Below, one piece after another: positions 53,395-61,596 of a DNA stretch of 64,000 nucleotides. Below the pieces are notes generated by a model that searched no databases, was not told where the DNA came from, and was given only the letters and a program-made list of their open reading frames with translations. Source of the stretch: Asanoa sp040676615. Its GTDB lineage: Bacteria; Actinomycetota; Actinomycetes; Mycobacteriales; Micromonosporaceae. The stretch spans positions 124,001 to 188,000 of the forward strand of contig NZ_JBFAPI010000013.1 of assembly GCF_040676615.1 (NCBI RefSeq), read 5' to 3'. Within the stretch, counting starts at the first letter, position 1, and each line of letters begins with the position of its first letter. The translations under genes and the position numbers were made by a program.

Positions 53395-53817
53395 TCACTC
53401 GCAGAAGACCTTGACCTTGGCGTCGGGCTGGTCGACGTCGATGGTGACCTCGTCGAGGTGCTCGATGAGCTCCTCGATGTGTTGGGGCTTGAGCTGGGTG
53501 AGGTCGATCGGCACCCCGGCCTTGCTCAACTCGGCGTTGGCCTGGGTCAGCGCCTGCGGTGGGATGAGGGCGGTGAGCCGCACCCCGGCACGCAGCAGCT
53601 GAAGCGGGACCCGGACGTTGATCCGGCCCTTCCCGTCGCCGCCGAAGTTGTCGTCGGACATCACCAGGACGCGCAGGTATTTCGGTCGTGCCTTGGGCCG
53701 CGACGGCGACGCCTCGGCCTCCTCGCCCGAGAGGGCGTCTATCAGGCGCTCGGCCTCGTCCGCGGTGATCTTGCCTTCGGCCAGCATCTGCAGCACCTGG
53801 CGGCGTTGCTCGTTCAT
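53395..53817 (-). CDS. SHOCT-like domain protein (YvlB N-terminal type)
   Basis: A 140-residue protein. The first 35 residues (RRQVLQMLAEGKITADEAER, LIDALSG) are the SHOCT-like helical pair found at the front of YvlB/LiaX proteins. The rest (YLRVLVMSDDNFGGDGKGRI, then INVRVPLQLLRAGVRLTAL and an acidic VTIDVDQPDAKVKVFCE end) is a small beta-containing domain. Such proteins are linked to envelope-stress systems. GGGGAGGAA lies before ATG 53817. It is the last gene of a DUF2089-membrane-SHOCT operon, 21 bp after the membrane gene. Confidence 0.85.
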   Translation of the reverse strand: MNEQRRQVLQMLAEGKITADEAERLIDALSGEEAEASPSRPKARPKYLRVLVMSDDNFGGDGKGRINVRVPLQLLRAGVRLTALIPPQALTQANAELSKAGVPIDLTQLKPQHIEELIEHLDEVTIDVDQPDAKVKVFCE

Positions 53818-53838
53818 GACTCGTTCCTCCCCGTTGAC

Positions 53839-54102
53839 TTATCTGAGGCTGACCAGCACGGCCGTGTGGCCCTGCTCGATCTCGATCCGGGTGCCACGCA
53901 GCGCGGACAGCAGGTGCCCGATGCCGCGCAGCGCGCCGAACACGCTCACCCGGAAGATGAGGCACGCGACCGCGCCCGCCAGCACGGCGAGCAGCAGCAG
54001 CGGCGACAGGATCAACAGCACCGGCAGGACGGGGATGAACAGCCGCAGCGGACGGCGCCCGCCCGGGCGGTTCATGCGCAGGGTCACCAGTTGCGGGATC
54101 AT
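53839..54102 (-). CDS. small membrane protein of the DUF2089 operon
   Basis: An 87-residue protein with one long hydrophobic stretch (LRLFIPVLPVLLILSPLLLL to LAGAVACLIFRVSVFG, probably two segments), a basic N-terminus and a soluble C-terminal tail ending ALRGTRIEIEQGHTAVLVSL. Its ATG overlaps the TGA of the DUF2089 gene (ATGA), so translation is coupled, and GGAGGGG lies upstream. The ordering suggests that it is the membrane partner of the SHOCT-like protein. Confidence 0.75.
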   Translation of the reverse strand: MIPQLVTLRMNRPGGRRPLRLFIPVLPVLLILSPLLLLAVLAGAVACLIFRVSVFGALRGIGHLLSALRGTRIEIEQGHTAVLVSLR

Positions 54103-54461
54103 CGCGACCCCTCCAGTTCGGTCAGCGCCTCCTGGACGCTGATCTCCCCCCGCCGCAGCCGCTCGACGACGTCGCCGCCGGCGGGTGCCGGCTCGGTGTC
54201 GACGAAGTCGAGGAGTTCGGCGATCCGGTTGAGCCGGGCCTTGATCGTCGGGTAGCTCACCCCGAAGATCCGCTCCATCTCCTTGATCGAACCGTGCGAA
54301 CGCACGAACGCCGCGACGAACACCTGGTCGTCGATGCCGAGCTGGGCCAACTGCGGCGGCTCGAACTGCCCCTCGATCACCACGCCGCTGCCGGCCAGCC
54401 GGACCCGCTCGACCGCGAACGGCTGCCCGCGGGTCAGGTCGGTCAGCTCCTGCCAGTCCAT
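54099..54461 (-). CDS. DUF2089 family protein (predicted regulator)
   Basis: A 120-residue protein. After an N-terminal beta part (GVVIEGQFEPPQLAQLGIDD) it has a helix-turn-helix-like block (DQVFVAAFVRSHGSIKEMER, FGVSYPTIKARLNRI) typical of DUF2089, and a short SHOCT-like helical pair at the C-terminus (DVVERLRRGEISVQEALTEL). It is most likely a DNA-binding regulator of its own operon (inference). ATG 54461 has a purine-rich GGGGGCGGAAGAG just upstream and a good promoter 40 bp further. Confidence 0.85.
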   Translation of the reverse strand: MDWQELTDLTRGQPFAVERVRLAGSGVVIEGQFEPPQLAQLGIDDQVFVAAFVRSHGSIKEMERIFGVSYPTIKARLNRIAELLDFVDTEPAPAGGDVVERLRRGEISVQEALTELEGSR

Positions 54462-54500
54462 CTCTTCCGCCCCCTGGTCCCATCCGCTTACCTGGATTGA

Positions 54501-54529
54501 TTTGTACCTTCATTTTTTTAAGGCGTCAA
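54501..54529 (-). promoter_or_regulatory. AT-rich promoter of the DUF2089 operon
   Basis: On the minus strand TTGACG (54524-54529) and TACAAA (54501-54506) are 17 bp apart, with a seven-base A-tract in the spacer. The surrounding 54495-54560 is the most AT-rich stretch I see in the window. A leader of about 35 nt precedes the start codon. Confidence 0.7.
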
Positions 54530-54620
54530 CCGCTGATAGTTAATTTTCTTGATGTAGCCCGACGGGGTTGCGAAGATCATCGATCGACCGCGACACTCCT
54601 CCCCGACCGTCATCACCACC

Positions 54621-55121
54621 ATGGGGGGACTCGTGCAGCCGTCGGATCCGGCACCAACCACCGGGCGCTCGATCTGGATGTGGGCCGGCGGCCTGGTGGG
54701 CCTCGTGCTCGCGGTCTCGATGTTCGTCAACAACAGCACCAGCCCGCCGCCACCAGCCGTACCCGACATCGCGGCACTCCTGGCGAGCCCGGGCCCGAGC
54801 AGCGTCATGCTCGCCGGCACGGTGATCCTCGGCAACAGCGCGTCCTTCACCCGCGACCCCGACGGCGGCTGCGCCGGCACCGGCGCACACGCCGACATCG
54901 TCGAGGGCGCCCTGGTGGTCGTCATGACCGACGACGGCCGGGCGTCCGGGATCCTGACCGACCCGCGGTCGCCCGACGCCGGCACGTGCCGGTTCTCGTT
55001 CCGCCTCGCCGGCCTGCCCACCGGCCAGGACCGTTACGTGGTCACGGTCGCCGACCATGACCCCCGCGAATACGCGGAACCCGACCTCGCCGCCGCGCTG
55101 GCCGACCTGCGCGTCGACTGA
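54621..55121 (+). CDS. membrane-anchored protein of unknown function
   Basis: A 166-residue protein with a short cytoplasmic start, one membrane segment at about residues 17-37 (SIWMWAGGLVGLVLAVSMFV), a Pro-rich stalk (STSPPPPAVPD) and an extracytoplasmic beta-rich domain (SSVMLAGTVILGNSASFTRD to YVVTVADHDPREYAEPDLAA) with two Cys that could bridge. It resembles small anchored sensor-like proteins of actinomycetes, but no family name comes to mind. The start may be ATG 54621 or GTG 54633; the GGGGGGA between them fits the latter poorly. It is divergent from the DUF2089 operon. Confidence 0.7.
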   Translation: MGGLVQPSDPAPTTGRSIWMWAGGLVGLVLAVSMFVNNSTSPPPPAVPDIAALLASPGPSSVMLAGTVILGNSASFTRDPDGGCAGTGAHADIVEGALVVVMTDDGRASGILTDPRSPDAGTCRFSFRLAGLPTGQDRYVVTVADHDPREYAEPDLAAALADLRVD

Positions 55122-55123
55122 GA

Positions 55124-55336
55124 GTGGGACGGTCGCGGCTCTGGTACGACGACCGCGGCCGGTCGCTGATCACCGTCCAGTTCCAGCCCGGCGCCTACGT
55201 CAGCAACGTGGCGATCAGGCGCGTGCTCGACCTGCGCGACCAGTTCGTGATTCACCAGCGGCCGCGGTGGACGACCTCGTCGAAGGGGCGGCGGTTGGGC
55301 CTGCGGATGGGGCGCAGGGGCCGGTCGGCCGGGTAG
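55124..55336 (+). CDS. doubtful small gene overlapping the nitroreductase gene
   Basis: From GTG 55124 a 70-residue frame begins LWYDDRGRSLITVQFQPGAY and has GC-rich third positions for its first 43 codons, then runs antisense into the 3' end of the nitroreductase gene, where it turns basic. It starts 2 bp after the preceding stop codon. It may be a truncated gene whose original 3' end was lost. Confidence 0.3.
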   Translation: MGRSRLWYDDRGRSLITVQFQPGAYVSNVAIRRVLDLRDQFVIHQRPRWTTSSKGRRLGLRMGRRGRSAG

Positions 55337-55755
55337 CCGACGCCGAGCATGTAGGCCACGTCGTGGGTTTCCGGCACGCCCAGGATCGCCCGGGCCTTGG
55401 CGTGGTCGCCTACCGACGAGTGGCCCGTGCCGATCCCGAGGTCGGCCGCGGCCAGCATCATCGCGTACGTGGCCTGGCCCAGGTCGTACAGGTCGAGCGG
55501 CGCGCTCGGCTCCGGGAGCACCAGCGCGATGGCCGCCGCCGCGCCGGCGATGTGGCCCGCCGCCTGCCACGTGCTCGCCAGGTCGACCAGTTGGGCCCGG
55601 TCGGTGACCACCACGAAGTCCCAGTGCTGCCGGTTGGACGCCGACGGCGAGCGCCAGCCGGCCTCGACGATCCGGGTCAGGTCCGCATCGGACACCGGCT
55701 GGTCGGTGTAGGCGCGGACGTTGCGTCGTGCGCGGATCGCGTCCCAGGTTTCCAT
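55252..55755 (-). CDS. nitroreductase-family flavoprotein
   Basis: A 167-residue FMN-dependent reductase of the compact nitroreductase type: RRNVRAYTDQPVSDADLTRI near the start (FMN phosphate site), SPSASNRQHWDFVVVTD, the central AAADLGIGTGHSS segment and a C-terminal LGVGYPADRP. It would reduce nitro groups, quinones or related acceptors with NAD(P)H. It follows the flavin oxidase gene with a 2-bp gap (TAG-GC-ATG), so the two are co-transcribed. Confidence 0.88.
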   Translation of the reverse strand: METWDAIRARRNVRAYTDQPVSDADLTRIVEAGWRSPSASNRQHWDFVVVTDRAQLVDLASTWQAAGHIAGAAAAIALVLPEPSAPLDLYDLGQATYAMMLAAADLGIGTGHSSVGDHAKARAILGVPETHDVAYMLGVGYPADRPLRPIRRPNRRPFDEVVHRGRW

Positions 55756-55757
55756 GC

Positions 55758-57149
55758 CTACCGCCCCGGTCTGATGTTGTGGTTGATGCGGAACATGTTG
55801 CCCGGGTCGTACTCGCGCTTGACCTCGACGAGCCGGTGGAAGATGTCCGGCTCGTAGGCGCGGGCGACCGCTTCCGGCGACGTGTCGTACCCGGTGAGGA
55901 AGTTGGCCTGTTTTCCGCCTGTCGCCCATGGTGCCATCGCGTCGGAGAGCGCGGTCAGCGGCGCGCGGAACCGCTCACCCATACCGGTCCCACCGAACGC
56001 GCCGGCGAAGAGCTGGAAGCCGGCGTCGCGGTTGCCGACGGCGCTCGGCAGGCTGGGCTCGCGGGCGAGCTCGCCGCCCAACTGGCGCAGCTCGATCATC
56101 GCGATCGGCAGGTCGACCCGCGGGCCGGCGGCGGCGACCAGCGCGTCGGCCGCCTCCGCCGGAAAATCGCCGAGCAACGACGACATCTCGTACGTGGGTG
56201 CCGCGTCGACCGGATCGGCGTGGATGGAGGCGAAACCGGTGTAGGGCATCTCGGCGACCGTGTCGACCAGCGCCGGCGCGGCGGTGCGCAGGTCGGCGAT
56301 CATCCGCTCGCCCTCGGCCGCCGGGCCCAGGTAGGAGATCCGCACGTGCAAGGTGAAGCGGTCGCGCAGCGGTTCCGGGACGGCCGGCGCGTCCGGCAAC
56401 CGCATGAACGCGAACGACAGCGTCATCTCCCGCGGAGCCGAGGCGAGCAGCCGGCGGAACGCCGCCAGCACCGGCTCGACGTCGTCCCCGGCGAAGTAGA
56501 GGCCGCCGCCGTAGAGCTGTGTCATCGGCACCAGGTCCATCGTGAGCGAGGTGACCACGCCGAAGTTGCCCTTGCCGCCCCGGATCGCCCAGAAGAGGTC
56601 GGGTTCCTGGTCCGGCTCGACGTGGCGGAACTCGCCGTCGGCGGTGACGACGTCGGCGGAGCGCACGTGGTCGGCGGCCCAGCCGTAGCTGCGGCCGAGG
56701 GTCGCGCTGAGCCCGCCGCCGAGGGCGTAGCCGACGACCCCGACGTTGGGCGACGAGCCGGCCAGCGGGGCCAAGCCCTCCCGCGCCGCCGCGTCGACCA
56801 GTGGCTGGGCCCGCACGGCGGCACCGATGGTCGCCGTGCGCGCGTCGGCGTCGATACTGATGTCGTCGAGGCGCCGAAGGTTGATCATGACGGCGCCGTC
56901 GCTGGCCATCGGCGCGCCATGGCCGGTGGCGACGGGGTCGACCGGCAGGTCGTGCGCGGCGGCGAACCGGATGGCGGCCCGCACGTCGTCGGCGGAGGTG
57001 GCGCCGACCACGACCGCCGGATGCTCCACCAGCGACTGGTTCCAGATGGCGGTCTCCGGATCGTATCCGTCGTCGCCGGGAGCCAGCACCGGTCCGGCCA
57101 CCTCGCCGGCCAGCCGCCGCAGGTCGAGCCGATCGATCACGTACGTCAT
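55758..57149 (-). CDS. FAD-linked oxidase, berberine-bridge-enzyme type
   Basis: A 463-residue PCMH-fold flavoenzyme. The FAD-binding N-terminal half includes ATGHGAPMASDG, whose His is the usual covalent FAD attachment; the second attachment Cys of bicovalent members is replaced (GSSPNVGVVGYALGGG), so flavin should be held by one covalent bond. The C-terminal BBE element YDPGNMFRINHNI is present. Family members oxidise alcohols or sugars, or close rings in natural products. A GAGGGGCG site precedes ATG 57149 and TAGCGT (57213-57218) is a possible -10 box. It is divergent from the ABM/quinone-reductase pair. Confidence 0.9.
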   Translation of the reverse strand: MTYVIDRLDLRRLAGEVAGPVLAPGDDGYDPETAIWNQSLVEHPAVVVGATSADDVRAAIRFAAAHDLPVDPVATGHGAPMASDGAVMINLRRLDDISIDADARTATIGAAVRAQPLVDAAAREGLAPLAGSSPNVGVVGYALGGGLSATLGRSYGWAADHVRSADVVTADGEFRHVEPDQEPDLFWAIRGGKGNFGVVTSLTMDLVPMTQLYGGGLYFAGDDVEPVLAAFRRLLASAPREMTLSFAFMRLPDAPAVPEPLRDRFTLHVRISYLGPAAEGERMIADLRTAAPALVDTVAEMPYTGFASIHADPVDAAPTYEMSSLLGDFPAEAADALVAAAGPRVDLPIAMIELRQLGGELAREPSLPSAVGNRDAGFQLFAGAFGGTGMGERFRAPLTALSDAMAPWATGGKQANFLTGYDTSPEAVARAYEPDIFHRLVEVKREYDPGNMFRINHNIRPGR

Positions 57150-57276
57150 GCCTCGCCCCTCTGGTATCGCCAGTCTCTCGCCAGCACTTCCAGCCGGGGG
57201 GCCTCGCCATCGACGCTATCGTCCGTCCGCCGCAGCGCCCAGCATCTGCCGCAGCCGGGCCCGTGATAGTCATCAT

Positions 57277-57305
57277 TTGTGACAGTCAAGAACTTGTACT
57301 AGTTT
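57277..57305 (+). promoter_or_regulatory. promoter of the ABM/quinone-reductase pair
   Basis: TTGTGA (57277-57282) and TAGTTT (57300-57305) are 17 bp apart in an AT-rich stretch with several short inverted repeats (for example CAAGAACTTG at 57287-57296), a likely regulator-binding region. Confidence 0.5.
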
Positions 57306-57335
57306 TGCACGGGTCCGGCGAGGAATCGAGGAGCT

Positions 57336-57638
57336 ATGACGACCGTCGAGTTGACCCGTTTTCGCGTGCCCGAGGCACGCGCCGATGCGCTGCTGGCCGC
57401 GCGACCGGCCATGCTGCGTGACTTCGAGAGCCACCGCGCCGGCTTCCGCGGCGCGCGGCTGATCCGGTTGGGCCCGGACGAGTGGCTGGACCTGGTGTTC
57501 TGGCGCTCGCCCGACGACTTCGCCGAGTCCCGGCGCCGGGGCGCCGACCGGCCCGGCATCGCGGACTTCTTCGCGCTGATCGACGAGTTGATCAGCACGG
57601 AGCAGGGCACCACCGCCGACGAACCGGTCGGTGCCTGA
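57336..57638 (+). CDS. ABM-like (dimeric ferredoxin-fold) protein
   Basis: A 100-residue single-domain protein (VELTRFRVPEARADALLAAR, FRGARLIRLGPDEWLDLVFW, FALIDELISTE) of the antibiotic-biosynthesis-monooxygenase-like fold. Members are cofactor-free quinone or polyketide oxygenases or stress proteins. GAGGAG lies directly before ATG 57336. Its TGA overlaps the ATG of the quinone reductase gene (TGATG), so the two are coupled and may handle the same quinone-like compound (inference). Confidence 0.8.
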   Translation: MTTVELTRFRVPEARADALLAARPAMLRDFESHRAGFRGARLIRLGPDEWLDLVFWRSPDDFAESRRRGADRPGIADFFALIDELISTEQGTTADEPVGA

Positions 57639-58623
57639 TGCGGGCCGCCTGGTATGACAAGCAGGGTCCGGCGCACAAGGTGCTCAAGGTCGGCGAACTG
57701 CCCGATCCGCGCCCCGGCGACGGCGAGGTCCGGGTGCGGGTGTCGGTGTCCGGCATCCACGTCGGCGACCTGGGCAAGCGGCAGGGCTGGTGGGGATCCA
57801 CCATGCCCTACCCGCGGGTCGTCCCGCACGGCGACGGCGCCGGCACGATCGACGCCGTCGGGCCGGGCGTCGACCCGTCCCGCGTCGGCGAGCGGGTCTG
57901 GGTCTACCTGGCGCAGTCCTACCGGCCGTTCGGCACCGCCGCCGAATACACCGTGGTGCCGGCACGGCACGCGGTCAAGCTGCCGAAGAAGGTGCCGTGG
58001 GAGCAGGCGGCCGGGCTCGGGATCCCGGGAATCACCGGCCACCGGGCGATCTTCGCCAGCGGGCCGGTGAAGGGCCAGCGGGTGGTCGTGACCGGCGCCC
58101 TCGGTGCGGTCGGCCGGGCCGCGATGGCGGTGGCCCGGCGCGGCGGTGCGACCGTGATCGGCACCGTGCACAACCCGGACCAGGTCGAGGCCGCGCTGGC
58201 CGCCGGCGCCCATCACGTGGTCGACACCCAGGGCGGCGACGTGGCCGCCCGCATTCTCGACGCGACCGGCGGGGAACCGATCGACCGGGTGGCGAGTTGG
58301 CATTCGACACGAACATGGCCACGAACCAGGAGATCCTCGGGTACGGCGGTGTGATCGCCACCTACGCCACCGGTTCGGCCGAGCCGACCGTCCCGTACTG
58401 GGACCTGGCCTTCAAGAACATCACCGTCCAGTTCCTCAGCAACGACGACTTCCCGGAGGCGGCCAACCAGGCCGCCGCGCACGACCTGACGGCCGCCCTG
58501 GTCGCCGGCGACCTGGTCTACCCGATCGCGGGCTGGTTCCCGCTGGAGGAGATCGCCCAGGCACAGGACCTCGCCGAACACAGCGCGGGCACGGGCCGCG
58601 TGGTCTTGGACATCCAGAAGTAG
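57638..58623 (+). pseudogene. NADPH:quinone reductase gene with a single-base frameshift
   Basis: The first 218 codons (MRAAWYDKQGPAHKVLKVGE to GGEPIDRV) encode a zinc-independent MDR reductase with the NADPH loop VVVTGALGAVGRAAMAVA. After DRV at about 58291 the frame continues as nonsense to a stop at 58354, while the -1 frame carries on the family sequence (ELAFDTNMATNQEILGYGGV to TGRVVLDIQK) to 58623. Restoring one base near 58292 gives IDRVVELAFDTNM, exactly as expected, so one base is missing. It is either a young pseudogene or a sequencing error; the rest shows no decay. Confidence 0.85.
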
Positions 58624-58685
58624 GCGGGCGCCGCCGAGCCGTTAGGCTGGTCCTGACCACGCAGTGCGGCACCCGGGAGAAACTC

Positions 58686-58892
58686 ATGTCCGACGAAGAG
58701 AACACCACGACGGACGAGACGCCCGAAGAGGCGGCCGACGAGACACCGACCTACGCCAACCGGGCCGAGCGCCGCGCCAAGGGCAAGACCAAGGGCGCCC
58801 AGTCGCACCAGCACGGCAGCAGCGGCGGCTTCACCGGCAAGGGCGGCACCTTCCAGCCCCCGCGCAACTACGGCAGCCGCCGCAGCGGCTGA
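58686..58892 (+). CDS. small hydrophilic protein of unknown function (68 residues)
   Basis: A 68-residue protein with an acidic, Thr-rich first third (EENTTTDETPEEAADETPTY), a basic middle (NRAERRAKGKTKGAQSHQH) and a Gly-rich tail. It should be mostly disordered. A GGGAGAAA ribosome binding site precedes ATG 58686, and the charge pattern is familiar from small actinobacterial proteins without assigned function. Its stop is 9 bp from the convergent CapA-like gene. Confidence 0.75.
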   Translation: MSDEENTTTDETPEEAADETPTYANRAERRAKGKTKGAQSHQHGSSGGFTGKGGTFQPPRNYGSRRSG

Positions 58893-58901
58893 CCCGCCAC
58901 C

Positions 58902-60071
58902 TCAGCGCTCGACGACGATATCGGCGCCGCCGCGCCTCACCTGATCGGCGGTCCGGCGCCAGGACGCCCGGCAGTCGCGGCGCAGAGCGGCCGGGTCGCG
59001 GTGGCTCGCGGCGCAGCGGGCCGCGTCGAGCACCCGCGCCGGGCCGGCGCCGAGCAGCATCCAGGTGGGCAGGGCCTCGGCCAGGGTGATCTCGAACCGG
59101 CCGGGTGCCACCTCGGTGACCGTGAAGCGCGCCAGCACCCCGTCGCGGGTGTCGGCGGAGAAGCCCTGGCCCGAGACGTGGTTGCCGAGGCCGTAGGCGA
59201 CCCACTTCGACCCGATCCGTTCGAACGGCTGCACGACGTGGGCGTGGTGGCCGAGGACCAGGTCGACGTCGGGCGAGCGGAGCACCTGCCGGGCCACCTG
59301 ACGCTGCTGGGTGTTCGGGTCGTGGGCGTACTCCGTTCCCCAGTGGATGGACGCGACGACGAACTCGGCGCCGGCCGCCCGGGCCTCGTGCGCCTGCCGC
59401 AGCAGCGCGGCCACGTCGAGTTCGTTGGCCAGCCAGGGCTTGTCCCCCGGCTCGCGCAGACCGTTGAGGCCGAACGTGAACGACACGTGCCCGACGCGTA
59501 CGCCGTCGATCTCGTAGATGGCCGGCCGGGCCGCCTCCGCCGCGCTGCGGGCGGTTCCGGTGTGCCGGATACCCGCCGCGTCGAGCGCGTCGAGGGTGCG
59601 GTCGACACCGGCGGCCCCACCGTCGATGCTGTGGTTCGACGCCGTGGAGCAGGCGTCGTAGCCGGTGCTCTTCAGCGCCGGCGCGATTCGCGGCGGCACC
59701 AAGAAGATCGGGTAGCCCGAGAACGGACCGCCCGGCCGCCCGACCGGCGTCTCCAGGTGGCAGATGGCCAGGTCGGCGGCCGATACCACCGGCGCGACAT
59801 CCTTGAGCAGCGCCCGGAAATCGTCGTGCCACAGTCCAGAGTGGAGCAGGACGTCGCCGCTGCCGACGACGGTGAACGTGCGGGGAACCCAGGCCGGCGC
59901 CGACAGCGCCGGCGGCCAGGCCGCGAACTGCGTGGCCGAACCCGCGCTGCCGCCCTGCGGCACCGGATCAGGTGCCGCGGTAGCCGAATCGGGGCTGGCG
60001 CCGGCCAGGAGGACCGGGCCGAACACCGACAGGAACGCGGCGCCGACGAGGACCGCGCGACGGAACGGCAT
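58902..60071 (-). CDS. exported CapA-family (PGA_cap) metallophosphatase-like protein
   Basis: A 389-residue protein with a signal peptide (RRAVLVGAAFLSVFGPVLLA, cleavage near ATA at about residue 32) and the CapA fold: VGSGDVLLHSG, ICHLETPVG, STASNHSIDGG, ASIHWGTEY and LVLGHHAHVVQP supply the metal-binding Asp, Glu, Asn and His residues of a calcineurin-like site. CapA/PgsA proteins are tied to poly-gamma-glutamate or cell-wall polymer metabolism, but stand-alone actinobacterial copies are uncharacterised. ATG 60071 is preferred because upstream codons do not fit a signal peptide. Confidence 0.88.
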   Translation of the reverse strand: MPFRRAVLVGAAFLSVFGPVLLAGASPDSATAAPDPVPQGGSAGSATQFAAWPPALSAPAWVPRTFTVVGSGDVLLHSGLWHDDFRALLKDVAPVVSAADLAICHLETPVGRPGGPFSGYPIFLVPPRIAPALKSTGYDACSTASNHSIDGGAAGVDRTLDALDAAGIRHTGTARSAAEAARPAIYEIDGVRVGHVSFTFGLNGLREPGDKPWLANELDVAALLRQAHEARAAGAEFVVASIHWGTEYAHDPNTQQRQVARQVLRSPDVDLVLGHHAHVVQPFERIGSKWVAYGLGNHVSGQGFSADTRDGVLARFTVTEVAPGRFEITLAEALPTWMLLGAGPARVLDAARCAASHRDPAALRRDCRASWRRTADQVRRGGADIVVER

Positions 60072-60267
60072 CCGTGCAGAGTGCCGGACCCGTACGCGCG
60101 AATCCAGAGTTTCGTTCGTTTTCGGTGACACCGCCGACGCGGCGGCCCCGCCGCCCCCGACCGCGCGTGCGCGGGTGAGCGGATCATTCTGCGACACTCA
60201 CCTCGGCCCCACCTGGGGACAATGAGCCGGCGCGGCCCGCGCGGGCCCGACGCCGAGGAGGCTTTGA

Positions 60268-60594
60268 ATGATCTTCATTACCGCCAAGTTCCGGGTCAAG
60301 CCCGAACACGCCGAGCAGTGGCCGGCGATCTCCCGCGCCTTCACCGAGGCGACCCGGGCCGAGCCCGGCTGCCTCTGGTTCGACTGGTACCGCAGCCTCG
60401 ACGAACCGACCGAGTACGCGCTGGTCGAGGCGTTCCGCGACGGCGACGCCGGCGCCGCGCACGTCGGGTCGGAGCACTTCGCCGAGGCGCGACGGACGCT
60501 GCCGGGTTATCTCGTCGCCACCCCGAAGATCGTCAACGCCACGATCCCGCAGGACGACTGGTCGCTGCTCGGCGAACTCGCCGTGCCGGAGTGA
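60268..60594 (+). CDS. antibiotic-biosynthesis monooxygenase (ABM) domain protein
   Basis: A 108-residue quinol-monooxygenase-like protein: FITAKFRVKPEHAEQWPAIS, TRAEPGCLWFDWYRSLDEPT, YALVEAFRDGDAGAAHVGSE and HFAEARRTLPGY follow the YgiN pattern closely. It is a cofactor-free dimer that oxidises quinol-type substrates or binds them. GAGGAGG lies 6 nt before ATG 60268. It converges on the SDR gene. Confidence 0.88.
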   Translation: MIFITAKFRVKPEHAEQWPAISRAFTEATRAEPGCLWFDWYRSLDEPTEYALVEAFRDGDAGAAHVGSEHFAEARRTLPGYLVATPKIVNATIPQDDWSLLGELAVPE

Positions 60595-60607
60595 GGCAGC
60601 ACACGGG

Positions 60608-61399
60608 CTAATCGAAGCTGAGCGGGCCGGTCAGCGCGCCGCCGTCGACCGGCAGCACGATGCCGGTGATCCAGGAGGCGTCGTCGGAGGCCAGGAACGC
60701 GACGGCAGCGGCGATGTCTTCCGGCTCGCCGACCCGGCCGGCCGGATAGAGCCGGTCGAGCCGGTCGAGCCGGGCCATCCGTTCGGGGCCGCCGTCGGTC
60801 CAGGCCGGCGTGCGGATCGTGCCCGGCGCGACGAGATTGAACCGGATGCCGCGCGACGACGAGCCCCGCGCCGCCAGTTCGCGCCGCGAGTAGAGGACGG
60901 CGAGGTTCTGGTTGAGACTCTGCAGGCCGGCCTTGGCGGCGGAGTAGACCAGGTCGCCGAACGCGGCCAGGCCGTTGATCGACCCGATCGTCACCACCGC
61001 GCCGCCGACCGGAGACGCGAGCAGGTGCGGGAGCGCGGCCTGGACGCAGCGGACCGCGCCGTGCAGCGTCGGCCCGGCCTGCTCGCGCCAGGCGGCGTCG
61101 TCGATCTCCTCGAACGCCGTACCCGATGAAACGCCCACGTTGTTGACCAGCACGTCGAGCCGGCCGTGCCGGGCGATGACCGCCGACACGGCCGCGTCGA
61201 CGGAGGCGCGATCGACCACATCGCACGCCAGTGGCATCGCACCGGCACCGATCGCGGCGGCCGCGGCGACGACACCGTCTTCGTCGCGGTCGGCGAGGGC
61301 CACCGCCGCGCCCTCCTCGGCCAGCCGCACGGCGATGGCCCGGCCGATCCCCCGCGCCGCCCCGGTCACCAACGCCACCCGTCCTTCGAACCGTCGCAT
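60608..61399 (-). CDS. short-chain dehydrogenase/reductase (FabG-like SDR)
   Basis: A 263-residue classical SDR with a perfect TGAARGIGRAIA cofactor loop, ALADRDEDG (acid after strand 2, favouring NAD over NADP), NNVG, catalytic Ser in TIGSING and Tyr/Lys in VYSAAKAG, and the GRVGEPEDIAAAVAFLASDD C-terminal signature. The substrate is unknown. ATG 61399 lies 6 nt behind CAGGAT (61406-61411), an imperfect -10 box. Confidence 0.9.
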   Translation of the reverse strand: MRRFEGRVALVTGAARGIGRAIAVRLAEEGAAVALADRDEDGVVAAAAAIGAGAMPLACDVVDRASVDAAVSAVIARHGRLDVLVNNVGVSSGTAFEEIDDAAWREQAGPTLHGAVRCVQAALPHLLASPVGGAVVTIGSINGLAAFGDLVYSAAKAGLQSLNQNLAVLYSRRELAARGSSSRGIRFNLVAPGTIRTPAWTDGGPERMARLDRLDRLYPAGRVGEPEDIAAAVAFLASDDASWITGIVLPVDGGALTGPLSFD

Positions 61400-61596
61400 G
61401 GTCAGATCCTGAGGGGTCGCGCCGAATCCGGCCACCCCGAAACAAATCAGCCCGCCGGCCCGGTCGTCGGGGCGCGTGGGAAAGGGATGACTCACAGCGA
61501 ACTGCCAGCGAGCGGCCGGTGCGTGCACAGGCCGCGGTCGGGCATGCTGCACGTGAATGCCCGGTCCACTGTTGCCGCGGGAGGGATGTGCCGACG

